This document shows positions 1 to 10,909 of a stretch of DNA of 64,000 nucleotides, piece by piece (within the stretch, counting starts at the first letter, position 1; the number at the start of each line of letters is the position of its first letter). The stretch is from Toxorhynchites rutilus septentrionalis (Eukaryota > Arthropoda > Insecta > Diptera > Culicidae): NCBI RefSeq assembly GCF_029784135.1, contig NC_073746.1, positions 245,088,307 through 245,152,306 on the forward strand, read 5' to 3'. Made by a program: the position numbers and the translations under genes. The notes beneath the pieces were generated by a model that ran no database searches, had not been told where the DNA came from, and worked only from the letters and a program-made list of their open reading frames with translations.

Positions 1-432
1 TTCGAATCAAAAATACATGTTTTTAAAATCTGCATTTTTAGGAAGATCTCATTTGGAATTGCTTTGCTGCTAACGGTCAGTCGAGTTGGCATGAAAGTCG
101 TCTATTGAACCACAGATTTGTAAAATGCAACCTTAAGATTTCTTCGATCGGTCAGTTCAACTCAAAAATCAGATTTGAATAACCTTGAAAATAGGTCGAA
201 TATGCCTAATATAAAACAATTCATTTTCTCAAAAGTATCTTTTGAAAAGAATTAACATTGAGGTTTTAAAACACTTGAATTCTATACGAAGAATCAGTTG
301 AAGGAAGTTTCAAAGCCTTGGCATGGTATAGTGAAATCACGAAAGATTCACCGGAGGAGAGAATCTCTCCTCCTAAAGGCTTATAGAATAATTATACAAC
401 AATTTAACATGTCAAGCTAATTTTGAAACATA
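1..432. other. No gene seen
   Basis: AT-rich sequence. I see no open frame with recognisable protein similarity, no tRNA-like box pair and no terminal inverted repeat. Confidence 0.6.
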
Positions 433-1394
433 TAAAGGGTGTTCGGATCAAAAAGTGGTAAACTTAAATTCGCCGTATTTTTTCTAATCATTCATATAAA
501 AAACCTGATCACCCCTCATTTTGTAGGTGTGTGTGTAGAATGATGCCTCTATTTGGATTTTGATATCAGATCTGAAGCTAAAAAACGATCCGGACCATCG
601 ACTTATAAGAAGGTAGTGACTCCAAATCGCAACGATAAGCAAAACCTTACGGCAAAAACAAGATCTCGGAAACTGTATACGACATTGTTGACAAAGTTTG
701 ATTGCGTGGTAATGAACGACGAAACCTACGTCAAGGCAGACTTCAGACAGCAACCGGAAGGGGAAAGGTGGCAGACATTTTCAAGCATATTAAACTATCA
801 AAGTTTGCCAAGAAATATCTCGTTTGGCAAGTTATCTGTACCTGTGGCTTGAAAAGCGACATTTTCGTTGCAACCGGGACAGTCAACCAGGAAATTTACG
901 TGAAAGAGTGTCTTCAAAAGCGTTTGCTGCCTTTCCTGAAGAAACATGACTTGTCTGTGCTGTTTTGGTCGGATTTGGCATTCTGCCATTATGGAAAAAA
1001 GGCCATGGAGTGGTATGCCGCTAACAAGATGCAGGTTGTGTCCAAGGATAAGAACCCTCCCAACACACCAGAACTTCGCCCAATCGAAAAATATTGGGCG
1101 ATAGTTAAGCAGAACCTTAAGAAGACCCAAAAAACTGTTAGCAGCGAGAAGCAGTTCAAAGCAAATTGGCGTTCAGCGGCGAAGAAAGTGGATAAGGTGA
1201 ATGTACAAAATCTGATGGCAGGCGTCAAACGAAAGGCTCACCAATTTGGACTAGGTCGACCGGAATCTTAACTGAGTATTTTTTCCGCCTTTTATACATA
1301 TTGAACTTCAATAAGTAAGATACATTGATTTTCAAACAAATAATCGATTTACACGCAATTTAGTTTGACCGCTTTTTTATCCGAACACCCTTTA
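433..1394 (+). mobile_element. Truncated Tc1/mariner (DD37E) element
   Basis: The ends match as inverted repeats. The left end begins AAGGGTGTTCGGATCAAAAA at 435, and the right end ends with the complement TATCCGAACACCCTT at 1392. TA dinucleotides flank both sides (433-434 and 1393-1394), the normal target duplication of this superfamily. The interior carries a plus-strand transposase pseudogene. At about 958 bp the element is shorter than the roughly 1.3 kb of autonomous relatives, because the part encoding the helix-turn-helix N-terminus is missing. It belongs to the same transposase family as the element at 22081-23072, but the terminal repeats of the two differ clearly. Confidence 0.9.
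550..1271 (+). pseudogene. DD37E transposase, N-terminally truncated and frameshifted
   Basis: The first catalytic aspartate lies in DETYVKAD, readable around 718-741. The second is in FWSDLAFCHY and the glutamate in RPIEKYW; exactly 37 residues separate the second D from the E, which defines DD37E. The protein ends at the TAA at 1269-1271. The DNA-binding N-terminus is absent: the reading begins near the linker. The segment 550-852 is in one frame and the catalytic core (about 750-1271) in another, so at least one frameshift lies near 740-790. No bona fide start codon exists for the whole product. It would be a nuclear cut-and-paste transposase, but this copy cannot make a full protein. Family assignment is from motif spacing and is confident; activity is ruled out by the lesions. 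Confidence 0.88.
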
Positions 1395-1861
1395 CATGAT
1401 ATGCATAAATATATGGAGGATGAGCGCCTTTCTTATATTTTCATATGTGTTTTATTCGTAAACAAAACATTGCTACGAATAAGATGAACATGAGAAGCGA
1501 TTAGATGAACAACATGAGTGTTCACCCTATTTACCTGGTTTGGGATATGGGCAGATAGCAGGTCGGATGTGACCAGACATCCAAATACGATAACTTAAAA
1601 TTCACACTATTCAGTTAGTTTGATACATCTCAAGCTTGAGTTTAGTTCAGATCGAAGAAGTCCACTTCCACCGGAACAACCAATCCGGAATATATGAGCT
1701 CAGTGAACACTTGAAGTGAATGTAAATGAGTTAGTGGTAAATTATCAAATTTGACATCCATATATGAATTTTAGGGTCTCTCGTGTATATGGCCTCAGAA
1801 CTTGTTTCAGCTGCGGAATTCGATTCTAAAATAATTAAGGACTGCTTCACATACAACAATG
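1395..1861. other. No gene seen
   Basis: About 470 bp of AT-rich DNA between two transposons. No coding or RNA feature is recognised. Confidence 0.6.
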
Positions 1862-2792
1862 TAAGGTAAAAGATGTTGGTTTGTCCAGTCGAAAAATGAT
1901 CTTGGGTTGTCCACTTTTTCCAATGCTCTAGTTCAACGCACCTGTGTCAAATCAGGGATTCAAATGTTTCAAAACATATAAATAAAATTGTCGTTTTCGT
2001 CATATACAGTAGTTTCATAGGATACTCTTACAGATTCACATGTTTCAAAGGTCTATAAAATACACCTTCTACTGATGTCAATGCGCCCCGCATTTGGGTT
2101 AACTTTCAATCAACCAGCAGATGATTATTTGGTACGTATTCAGACCTTTTCTGGATTATAACACTTACAAATATTGTAAACATCATGGTTGCACACCATT
2201 TGTATCAGATTTATATTTCCGAATCATGTAATTAATGCATCTCGATGACCTCAATTCTGATCATGGTTTGTCCAATTCACTAATGTTGCTTTGTCCACAT
2301 AATTACTATGGCAACCGATTGGCGCGCTGCAGTTTGTTTGTTCCGTTTTGTTGTCCTTTGAGCGAAGCAAAAATAAAATTTATCTGTGTTGAGTGCTGCT
2401 CACCTTTAAAGTGTCCAAGAAAAGGCAATATTCTGAAGAAAGCCTAAATTATGAATGGATCAATATGATGACAGTAAACTTAAGCAATAAGAAATGCAAC
2501 ATCTACATGAAAATTCGATTTTTTCATTCAAAAATGGTGATTTCAAAAACCGGCCAAACCATGATCGTTTTCCGGACAAACCATGATCATAATTTCTCTT
2601 TGAAGAAAATCGTGAAAAAACATAAAAATTTGAATAATTTGAACGTTTTTATATTAGAAACTAGAGACTTAGGGCCTTTCAACAAACCAAACTCGTCTTG
2701 ATTATATGTGATTCTAATGAAGAAAAATCGATTTGGATTTACTAGCTGCGTGAAAACACCCTAAATCGGACAAACCAACATCTTTTACCTTA
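1862..2792. mobile_element. Non-autonomous TA-flanked DNA element, 0.93 kb
   Basis: A perfect 23-bp terminal inverted repeat beginning AGGTAAAAGATGTTGGTTTG is at 1864-1886, with its complement at 2768-2790. TA flanks both ends (1862-1863, 2791-2792), consistent with a TA target duplication. No transposase is seen inside. A second, inner inverted repeat (GATCATGGTTTGTCC at about 2258 and its complement at about 2574-2588) shares the TGGTTTGTCC core, so a smaller related element may be nested or the ends may have subterminal repeats. The 70-100 aa frames inside have no recognisable similarity. The superfamily is uncertain, with a Tc1/mariner-type target site. Confidence 0.8.
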
Positions 2793-3105
2793 TACAGCTG
2801 AAAATATGGTTAACTCTGACCTTTTACAAACGAATTACTATCTGTTATGAGCGGCGTCATTGTTGCACAATTATTGAATAAATGGCTGTTATGTCAAAAT
2901 AGGTTTTTCAATAGTTCTTAATTGTTTTCGAACAAACATACCATGTTTACATGTTCGGCGTATGAAATAAAAGCAAATAAAATTCAGTTTGCTTACCAAA
3001 TTGTAACAATATATATGTATATATATTAGCTTCGAAACATAGTACAATAATTTCTCGAGTTTTGTTTGTAGTTAGACAAAAAACCTATTTTAATACAAAA
3101 TGACA
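2793..3105. other. No gene seen; short TA-rich run
   Basis: AT-rich spacer with a TATATA-type low-complexity run near 3010-3030. Nothing else is recognised. Confidence 0.5.
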
Positions 3106-3423
3106 AATGCGTAGTGGGGCATCCATAGTGGGGGCAAAAGCGCGCACTTATTGAATTGTACTTCTGAGGTAACTTTTGACAGAAATAAATGCTTTATCAT
3201 TACCAGCAAGAAAAGCATCACTACCAGAGTGTGTAGGCACCATCCAGTGGAGTGTAGGGGGGGGGGGAGAGGTAGGTCCGTTGTTATATGATGTTTTGTG
3301 GGTGGAGATGGGCGGTGCTTATGGTCGCACATACCACGTGGAATTTTTTGGGAGGGAGGAGGCTGACAATATAAGATATCTGAAAATGTCTAACATTTGC
3401 AACAGAATTCTTTTTATTAACAA

Positions 3424-3470
3424 ACTAGCTGACCCGGCGGACTTCGTCCCACCCACAATTGATATATTGA
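3424..3470 (+). repeat. Fragment of TAGCTGACCCGG dispersed repeat
   Basis: It begins ACTAGCTGACCCGGCGGAC and continues into a CGTCCC box. The same leader occurs at 32868 and, inverted, at about 36245-36262. This is a dispersed repeat head; only about 50 bp are recognisable here. Confidence 0.6.
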
Positions 3471-3849
3471 TATAAATCATTTCGAACACTCAAGTTCTCA
3501 CAGAAATTATTTTTATGTACGTAATCTAAACTCGTGGTATATAATTTCTTTTTTGACATATAAACCTGATGTAGACTAAGATGCATCAATCCTGATACTG
3601 ACTGTTTAAATCCGTTGCTCCGTTCTTGAGTTATATCGTGAGGAACGGACACCAACTCATTTTTATTCATATAGATCAAGTTTATAAAAACATAGTTACA
3701 TTTACTTGATTTATTTGAAAATCATTGAAGTTCATTGTAAAAACATAAACATAAACGAAATATAATCGTTATTGAATTGAATGTATGGTGAAAATAAAAA
3801 CATTCATTCATTTTGAATTATTTTTCAGTAATTGTTTATTTTTCTTCCT

Positions 3850-4115
3850 CATCTTGGATTTCGGTTCTGATGATTCCCACGCTTTGTCTTTGAGCGCTGT
3901 TGCTTCGTTGTCTGAACCGCCCTAGATGCTTGCTGGCACATCCCAGCAGAAGTAGAAATGCCAATAGAAGAATATTCAAACCATAAATCACTTACTGATA
4001 TGAGCCTCTTCCTCAGAGCTGATTCACAAAAACCGAGGTCTGCCGCAATTCGACGCTTCGAGTCTCCCTCCCGAAGCCTCTGTCGGGCCATTTGAGCATT
4101 TCTGGAGTGCATTTC
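3850..4115 (-). pseudogene. psq-type helix-turn-helix gene fragment
   Basis: On the minus strand the frame reads a helix-turn-helix resembling the psq/CENP-B N-terminal domain of pogo/Tigger-like proteins: ARQRLREGDSKRRIAADLG followed by a LRKRL motif. Just after LRKRL is a plausible splice donor (GTAAGTGATT). A matching acceptor (GCATCTAG) about 100 nt downstream leads into a basic, serine-rich tail that ends at a stop. This domain normally binds DNA at the transposon ends or, in domesticated genes, at target promoters. No catalytic DDE domain is visible nearby, so it is a fragment or a small domesticated-type exon. The family call rests on one short domain. Confidence 0.4.
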
Positions 4116-4262
4116 TTTAGATCAGTTTTCTTCTTGTGGATCCCGTTAAAAATTCGGTGGAAAACATTTTATAATTTTTTTTAGGGAAAAACGCTGGTGT
4201 GAACTTTAGCCCCACAGCCACTGCGCACCTTTGCCCCACAAGCAATTTTTGAACTAGTCGAA

Positions 4263-4795
4263 TTTTTAAAAAAAGGTCTTAAACTTTTTCACAAAAACGA
4301 ATACAAGTTCAGTAAAATTAGAGTTTCACTTGTAACAAATGGGCGGAAAAAATTGTTTTTCGCCAAAGTGCTGTCCTAATCAACATACAAAAAGTCTACC
4401 AAAATCGGATTAGTGGTTCTCCCCCAAAACTCCACATTTTCGCCCTCTGAAACAGTTTTTTGCATTTTTCTCGCTCCCTATCACTTTTTTCGATAAAAGT
4501 GCTCTATACAATTTTAAAGAGCGTGTAATTTTACATAAATTTGATTCTATGATTTTTTTTTGTACGACTACCCCCACGCGAGTTACACCCCTAATAATAG
4601 CCCGAGTTTTTTGCAGTACTCGCGTAGTTGTTATTTCAAGACAATCTCTGAAAAAAATGTTTATTTTGGTGTGGTGTATTTAATTAAGGGTTCAAAATGT
4701 TTGTAATAGATTCCCAAGGCAATCATTTCCAAAGCCCAAAAAAAGTACATAGCACTTCACTCATGATCGAAAAAAGTTTATTTTGGATCATCAAT
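4263..4795. other. No gene seen
   Basis: AT-rich, with several T-runs and no supported coding frame. Confidence 0.5.
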
Positions 4796-5412
4796 CATTA
4801 TCTGATTCCTCGAAGAAAATATCATCATTGGTGTCATCTTCTTCCAACTCGTCTTGAACACAGCAATTCAAACAAGCTTTACCCACACAATGGCCGCAAG
4901 CTTTAGAGCACTTCAAACCTGAAACAGAAATACAATTTGGTTGTAAAGTTTGGTATTGTTGTTTGTGAACTTAAATCACTCAACACTTATGTACAAACAT
5001 AAACATAAACACACCATGCTTTAGTCGATACTCCGCTCGATGTAAAGGCAGTCGTTAACAGCTCTATTATACGAATTTTATTTTCGTTACTCGCGAAAAA
5101 ATCTTGAGGCTTGATTATTGTATCTGGCGCCATATCTTTTACCTCAACTCCTTCTCCTTCATATCGTCGATTCCTCTCAAAATGTTTGATGTCTGACGGA
5201 TCATAACCATCAAAGACGACGCACACATTACTACCGTAGGAATTTTGGACATAAGACGTGTAAGCATCAATAATTTCTTTCACAGATGATTTACTTTTCC
5301 AAGAAAGTTTAAGTAATATGAATCCGCCATCGATAATAAAAATATTTCCGTCAAATTCAATTTTTTTCAGCATTGATATTTTCTGGAATAACAGTAGAGG
5401 ATCTATGATCAC
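4796..5412 (-). pseudogene. Fragment of an uncharacterised invertebrate PIN-like protein
   Basis: Two minus-strand pieces are visible. The larger (5412 to 4987) contains CVVFDGYDPSD followed by ERNRRYEGE and an ENKIRIIELL segment. This pattern is typical, from memory, of an uncharacterised family in insects and cnidarians with a PIN/FEN-like nuclease fold. The second piece (about 4920 to 4796) follows a splice-acceptor-like TTTCAG and encodes a cysteine-rich tail (LKCSKACGHCVGKACLNCC) with an acidic end, which matches the C-terminus expected for that family. The middle of the protein, including the second acidic cluster, is absent, and no ATG begins the first piece. It is therefore a broken copy, possibly carried by a mobile element. 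Function is unknown. Confidence 0.45.
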
Positions 5413-5526
5413 ACTTTTTTTTTCTTAATTTTAATCGCCAAGGACATTTTGGAGAGCGATATTTACCAAACAGTTGTTCGTTCGTTAAATGAGCTAATTT
5501 GACTGGACTATACGCGCTATCATCAT

Positions 5527-5870
5527 GGTTTTCAACCTTTTTTTGCTCAATTCCCCCTTTACGAAAATTAATCCCAGTGCTTCACCCCTATCATTATTAA
5601 AAAAGTCTGTAGCATACCAGTAATGTGAAAATACCAACGGTTTTTAAGTAATATTCGCAACAAATTTGATTTTATACTTGTATTTGATTACAAAAAAGGT
5701 ATATAAAGTTGCGCACCTGCGCCTGAACGCTTTCCGCCTAAATCATAATTCTTGAGAACGTTGTTGAAAAGCACACCTCATGTCTTCGATATCCACTCTG
5801 TTACGGTGTTTTGTTCCCATCAGAAGCATTGTAGGAAATCCAGATTCACATAAATTCTACGCAGAAGACA
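5527..5870. repeat. Dispersed repeat A (hAT-like left end)
   Basis: It begins ATGGTTTTCAACC, which resembles hAT terminal repeats, and continues with CAGTGCTTCACCCCTATCA. A diverged copy occurs at 40850-42805, where it is split by a Tc1-like insertion. Both copies end after the ACATAAATTCTACGCA block. The hAT identity is inferred from the end motif only. Confidence 0.65.
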
Positions 5871-7316
5871 ACGGGCCTTATTCCTGTATCCACGTACACT
5901 TACGTTCCCACTACGCTTACATCTCACTTCACTTTGTTGAACTAATTCCCGTTTCGTGAAGTGTAAAAATGAACTTCGTGTAGAGAGTGGAGTGGATATC
6001 AAAATGACCCTGTGTTCATTTTCAATGTCGTTTTTAATGGCGCGTTTACATTAGATAGATCTATAGCTATAGATGGATTTATTCACACGAAAATAGATGT
6101 AAACGGGTGAGAATATATATGATACACTACTTCGCGGTATATATAACCACTATGAATAGAATAAATTCAGGCATATGTAAATGCTGGTGAATTTTTCACT
6201 GGTTAGAAATCACTAAAGTTGGATGCAGTTCTACTTCAGGCGAATTCACCGAAAATAGTAATATATTCATTATATAAGTTCGGGTTAGTGTAAACAGTTG
6301 ATGCGATTTCTATAAATCCCATCATATTTCTTCACATGAATATATCACTAGTCTAAACCCACCGTAAGAGAAACGTCAGTTGTGTTTTGTTTTGTATTTC
6401 CTCTAGTTGTGTCGATACACCAAAAAAAATGGATTACTAAAAAAAGCTTCCAAATCTTTTGTAATGCAAACATTAGTAGAATGTACATATTTTCTGTAAA
6501 TATAACCAACCGTTTGTAAAATGAATGTCAGATGCAATACACATCCCTATCAACGATTGATTCATTTTACTTCGCGGTATTAGTAACTTTTACGATTGTC
6601 ATTACTCGCAACCGAGAAGAAAATGTAAATATAAAATTATTAAGCTTTTTTTTCAACCCTTCACAATGAAAACAAATTTATGCGAATTTTTGCGAACTTT
6701 TTTCGACATCCAATCAAAACGAAGTGCGGGATTTCTTTCAAAAGAGAGAAAAAAGATAGAACTTCCCAAGCTTTTTCTGCGAAAAAATACGAATTCGCGT
6801 TGCTTTGACAGTTACCTCTGCTCATATCAGAAAATTGTAACAAGCCAATCAAGATGGGTGCAACAAGATATAAAAAATATCGCTCAGCTTCACATCGATG
6901 GAACGATGTAAGCAATATTCAAGCTTGCTGCAGGATAATAAATAATTTTCCAAATTTATATTTATGCTCCACTGAATTTTCTAATATTTAATTGTATCGA
7001 ATTAGAGATATACTTGAACTCAAATTTGTGAGTAATATGAATTTGTTCCACCAATCTCTTATAACTTGTTTTTCGCAGGATTTCGTACTTCAATGTGAAT
7101 GACTTTAGCGAAAACATTTCGCACCTGAAAAATTCGCTCATTCTAAAACAAGCATTACCCTAATTACCGAGCTGTTAATTGAGTTGAATGGAACTACTTT
7201 CCGATATTAATTTCTTCACAGAAGAAGGTCGAATTAACTCACATTCGGGACAGGTAAGTAATATTCTTCAAAATCAATTCAATTTATGTTTATTAATTAA
7301 TATTGATACATATTGG
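5871..7316. other. No supported gene
   Basis: About 1.45 kb. An ATG at 7188 followed by ELLSDIN and a GTAAGT donor near 7252 might be a decayed first exon belonging to the EMC3-like pseudogene downstream, but similarity beyond the first residues is not convincing. No other feature is recognised. Confidence 0.4.
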
Positions 7317-7797
7317 ATACCAATGATTTGTGCTCGTCTGCTGCAGGAGAATGCGAAGACATTACTTCAATAATAAAAAATCTGGGTACTTCGAGACACA
7401 AAAACGCGCCCTGTCGAGACCTAGTTCTACCTTTATGCTGTTGGATTTGGTCAAGGACAACTTCATAAACGTTTTGCAGACGATTGTGATCGGTTGTTCG
7501 ATCAATTGGATGTTTTCCGGATTCGTCACGACGCAGGTTCCTTATTCACTGACGCTGCGAGTCAAGTCAACGGGGCATAGAGCTGGCCTCACTTAATGCC
7601 GCCTGAGTTTCGTCAGCTTCGTGATATTTCCCGAATGTGTTTCGCTGAGAAGTAATCACATGCTGGTCCTGGGAGATGATAATGGTAAGAATTGAATAGT
7701 CTGTCGTAGCTATTTGTAGTAATAATTGTGTATTTTTTCCTAATTTGTAGCCGAGGATCAGACCCCATCGATGCAGGATCAGATGTCGATAGTTTAG
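7317..7797 (+). pseudogene. EMC3: EMC3 pseudogene fragment (ER membrane complex subunit 3)
   Basis: Translated segments match the conserved core of EMC3, a membrane insertase subunit of the endoplasmic reticulum: CARLLQEN, then RRHYFNN, YFETQKRA, NVLQTIVIG and INWMFSGFVTTQVP, followed by PYSLTLR. In shifted frames come ELASLNAA, VSSASWYF and, after an intron, EDQTPSMQDQMS. The intron is still present (7685-7750, GTAAGA to TTGTAG, 66 nt) and splits a codon in phase 1, so this is not a processed retrocopy. Frameshifts, an internal deletion between RLLQEN and RRHYFNN, and stop codons make it non-functional. It probably derives from a genomic duplication or capture by a mobile element; repeat A and repeat B flank it on either side. 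Confidence 0.75.
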
Positions 7798-7850
7798 ATA
7801 GTTCAATAAATAATTTAAATAGTTTAGATAGTTCAATAAATGAATAAAGA
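7790..7850. repeat. Short tandem repeat
   Basis: The unit AGTTTAGATAGTTCAATAAAT is present about twice, with a partial intermediate copy, immediately after the EMC3-like sequence. Confidence 0.7.
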
Positions 7851-8293
7851 TACATACAAAAGCTCAATAAATTCATAACAATATATGCATAAAGGTTGGG
7901 TTAACATAACATGTTTAGGGTATATGCTAAACAAACGTTGAACCGACTGCTTTTACTGGGTTCTACTGGTCGATTTGACATTTGTTTACCATTGTTATCA
8001 CGTAATATGTACGAAGAATTCGTATTGCAAAAATTTACTAAATATTGGTAATATTTACCAAAAAGCTCGTCATATATACCAACTTTTCAGGAGAGTGCAT
8101 GATCGGCGATTATGATGAGCACGAGGAATCGCTGTTTACACAAAATGGAGCGTGAAGTGTAAACCAGAATAACACCGGTGGATGAACTCGGTGTATTATT
8201 AATGAATGTTTACAGTGGCGTGCAATCCGGAATAAGGTTGTACTCACTTCACATTGTTTTCACGTGTGGTGTATTCGGGAATTAGCCCAACAA
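7851..8293. other. No gene seen
   Basis: Spacer with no recognisable coding or RNA feature. Confidence 0.5.
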
Positions 8294-8785
8294 CATTCGT
8301 AACGCTTATTCCGCATATCAGGATAAGAATCGATCATTTGTAGATCTATGAGTTTGTGCTGAAATTGATCCGAAACATTCGTCCATGCCAGTCAGAAGGC
8401 ATTTCAAACCATGTCCAAATCTGTTCTTTGATAGAAGATAAATATGTTTCAAGTTTAACTTATTTTGAAAAGACTTGATAAATTTGTACAGCAAATTTCC
8501 TTTGTTATGGTCTTCTCTACTGTTTCGTCGTCTGTTCCATCACCTTTCACTGACGAAAGTCTTTCGAACATTACGAAGTTGTTCGATTGAACCTTACACT
8601 TCTGATCGCGAGGATCGCAAATTTTAGCGTATCCAATAAATTTTTTGTGGCCATTTTTGCTAATCATTGCTAAAGTATCAAAGTAAATGTGCAATATTCC
8701 CATTCACAATTCCCCCTTTTTAATGACCAAATTCCCCACAAGGGGGGAATTCCCCACCGGTTGAAAATCACTGCTTTACAGTGTA
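8294..8785. repeat. Dispersed repeat B with hAT-like right end
   Basis: 8294-8714 is a diverged copy of 59849-60268; the blocks CGTAACGCTTATTCCGCATA and ACTGTTTCGTCGTCTGTTCC are shared. It runs into GGTTGAAAATCACTG at about 8760-8774, the complement of a hAT-like terminus. Together with repeat A this could mark the two ends of one decayed hAT element spanning 5.5-8.8 kb and enclosing the EMC3 fragment. A minus-strand frame of 82 codons lies inside (8455-8703) and has no recognised domain. Confidence 0.6.
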
Positions 8786-9257
8786 GTTTCGAAGTTTCCA
8801 ATTATTTTAGGTAAGTTAATCGTCATCCCAAAAATTGAAAAAATTGATCAAAACATCGCAAAACTCTTTTTACCACTTTCATGAAATGTATCTTGCTTAT
8901 ATGTGTGAGCTGCTGGTGTAATAATGTATCAAACGAAAATACTGTTGTCGGATTTTTCTGCTCGCTTGCTTCAAAAACGCCAGTGCGCACTTTTGCCCCG
9001 CACTACTCTACTGTGCCGAAGTTAATAAGCGATATCAAACTAAAAGCACATTCTTTCCTTTATTACAACATTCTGTTTATTTCTATCGTTCAGATGTTCT
9101 GTAAAAATGTAAAATTTCACTGAAATATAATATAAACTTTACTATGTTTGATACATTTTCCCAATTTTTATTTATCTCATTTTATTTATTTGTTTGATAG
9201 ATAGCATATGGTTTGTTACTACTGGTGTAACATTAAGAAATAATAATTATACAATTC
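8786..9257. other. No gene; GGGGCAAAAGTGCGCA motif at 8978-9005
   Basis: The complementary strand carries GTGCGGGGCAAAAGTGCGCA, the same motif as at 3106-3147 and 4225-4258. Nothing else is supported. Confidence 0.5.
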
Positions 9258-9761
9258 AACTATTACGAAGGGGGTCTCCGTAGCCACATTGGTTGCGCGT
9301 TCGCTTAGTAAGCGATCGATCGTGAGTTCAAAACTCAGGGCCCTCATTGACCATCTTTGTGTTGTTACAGAATAGCTACGTCCACTCAACAATCATCAGC
9401 GATGGAGATCGATCCACGGTCGAAATTAGATCGATTCATCCATACAACTGCTCTGCTCTGCAAGACACATCGGGCTGCTGTTCTCAACTCAACAATGATC
9501 AATCAACTGTCTCCGCTGTCCGGTGGTCTAACTGGATAATAGAAGAACAGAAAGAATACTCTTACGCCTAAATGGCTACTGTGTAAATGTACCATATGCA
9601 ATGGTATAGAAGGAATACTGGCGAATGGCAACTGTGTAATGTAATCTGCTATAATTATAGATATGATAACCATGTGACATGTACACGATTAAAATTCGGC
9701 TCTGTTACAGCTAAAATGCTAATGAGCCTAAAATAAATAAATGGGATAAAAAAAACTATTA
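9258..9761 (+). mobile_element. tRNA-derived SINE
   Basis: The head (from about 9266) is tRNA-like: a TAGCCACATTGG A-box region and a GAGTTCAAAACTC B-box, spaced as in RNA polymerase III internal promoters. The body runs to an A-rich tail with AATAAATAAAT and a run of A. A short AACTATTA direct repeat (9258-9265 and 9754-9761) fits a target-site duplication. It resembles the tRNA-related SINEs of culicine mosquitoes such as Feilai, but I cannot confirm the family. The tRNA-like head is too degenerate to be a tRNA gene. Confidence 0.8.
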
Positions 9762-9925
9762 AGTCAACAAAATAAAATGAAACTACAATAATTATTAAAA
9801 TCAATTCAGGTGTTCTTTGCATTGCTTCTTGAATGTTGTAAATGATTTTTGATTCCTTATACGATTGGGTACAGAATTACCCAAGTGATTATTTTATGAA
9901 TAAAAAAAATAAGATCGTGCTTTGA

Positions 9926-9958
<33 letters not shown>

Positions 9959-10909
9959 TTTAGTCCCGAATGTTTATCACATCTTTCGATACGCTCTTTA
10001 CACTGACAAAAAGAAATCTCGCCATACACTTCTGTTCCCTTCCTTAGAGACGTGTCAGTAGATGGAGAAAACATTAATAACACTACATAGAGCACATAAA
10101 ACTAGCACGTCAATAGGGAAGAATGGCGTACACTAGCAGTGTATTCATTATTTTCGCTATCACTGTACTTGAACTCTACGTTTCTACGTTTTTTGATTTC
10201 TTCTACATGTATACCTATACCTCTCTTCTTCATCTATACCTACGCTTGAAATCATTTTCCAATTCAATATATTGGGTAATATATTCTATTGATGAAAACT
10301 GTCACATTCTTATTCTACCTTTTCTATTCTACCTTAGTTGCTTATCCTATTTTATGTTCTAGTTTGAAAATAAAATATTATATTTAGGACCTGTTATCAT
10401 TGCTCTTTTCTTACATTTATTCCTGTATTTCATAGTCGTAAATATACATATAATCTAGAATCACATATCTTATCCAGTTAAAATGAATAATGGCAGAGCA
10501 AAAACTCATCTTCGATTGAAATCAGATTGCTTATCCATATTTAAAGGATAACGAATTCAAAACATCAGATATCAGGTTGTGAAAATAAAAAAGCGCGAAC
10601 GGCAAACGAGCTCGCAGTGCACTTGCATTTTATATAATAATAACTAACTAACTAACAATGGAATAGCAGAAGAGCGATATCGAAGATACGGTTGGACGGT
10701 CAGTAGTTGGTATCTTATCAGATGTATTCATGCTCCTGCTGTGACATCGTGGTCTACGCCTAAAAGAAGAGAGAAAGGTAGCAATCAAAGAAACTGTGGC
10801 ATGTTCGGAATATTTCAAATTATTCCAGTATCAAGCCTTGGCAGAAAAACCACAACGAATGTTGCCATACTGCAAGTGATCGAATTTACCAAAACTTTGT
10901 GTCATCGGT
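9762..10909. other. Spacer downstream of the zinc-finger gene
   Basis: Contains an (ATT)n microsatellite at 9925-9960 and a short ACTA-type repeat near 10645-10660. No gene is recognised. The distal part is probably the 3' flank or untranslated region of the minus-strand zinc-finger gene. Confidence 0.5.
9925..9960. repeat. (ATT)n microsatellite
   Basis: About ten uninterrupted ATT/TTA trinucleotide repeats. Confidence 0.9.

Larger units (their letters stand above)
3106..4262 (-). mobile_element. Possible pogo-like element remnant
   Basis: The left side (about 3106-3147) carries GTGGGGCATCC and GTGGGGGCAAAAGCGCGCAC. On the complementary strand of the right side (about 4205-4258) are GTGGGGCAAAGGTGCGCAG and GTGGGGCTAAAG. 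These read as imperfect inverted repeats, each with two GTGGGGC motifs. Between them lies a minus-strand psq-type helix-turn-helix exon. The boundaries are approximate. A third copy of the GGGGCAAAAGTGCGCA motif at 8978-9005 could instead be the true right end. The call is tentative. Confidence 0.35.

Noticed and set aside
3255..3275. G-run as a quadruplex or regulatory site
   Set aside because: A single homopolymer run of about 13 G; common sequencing slippage site, with no further support.
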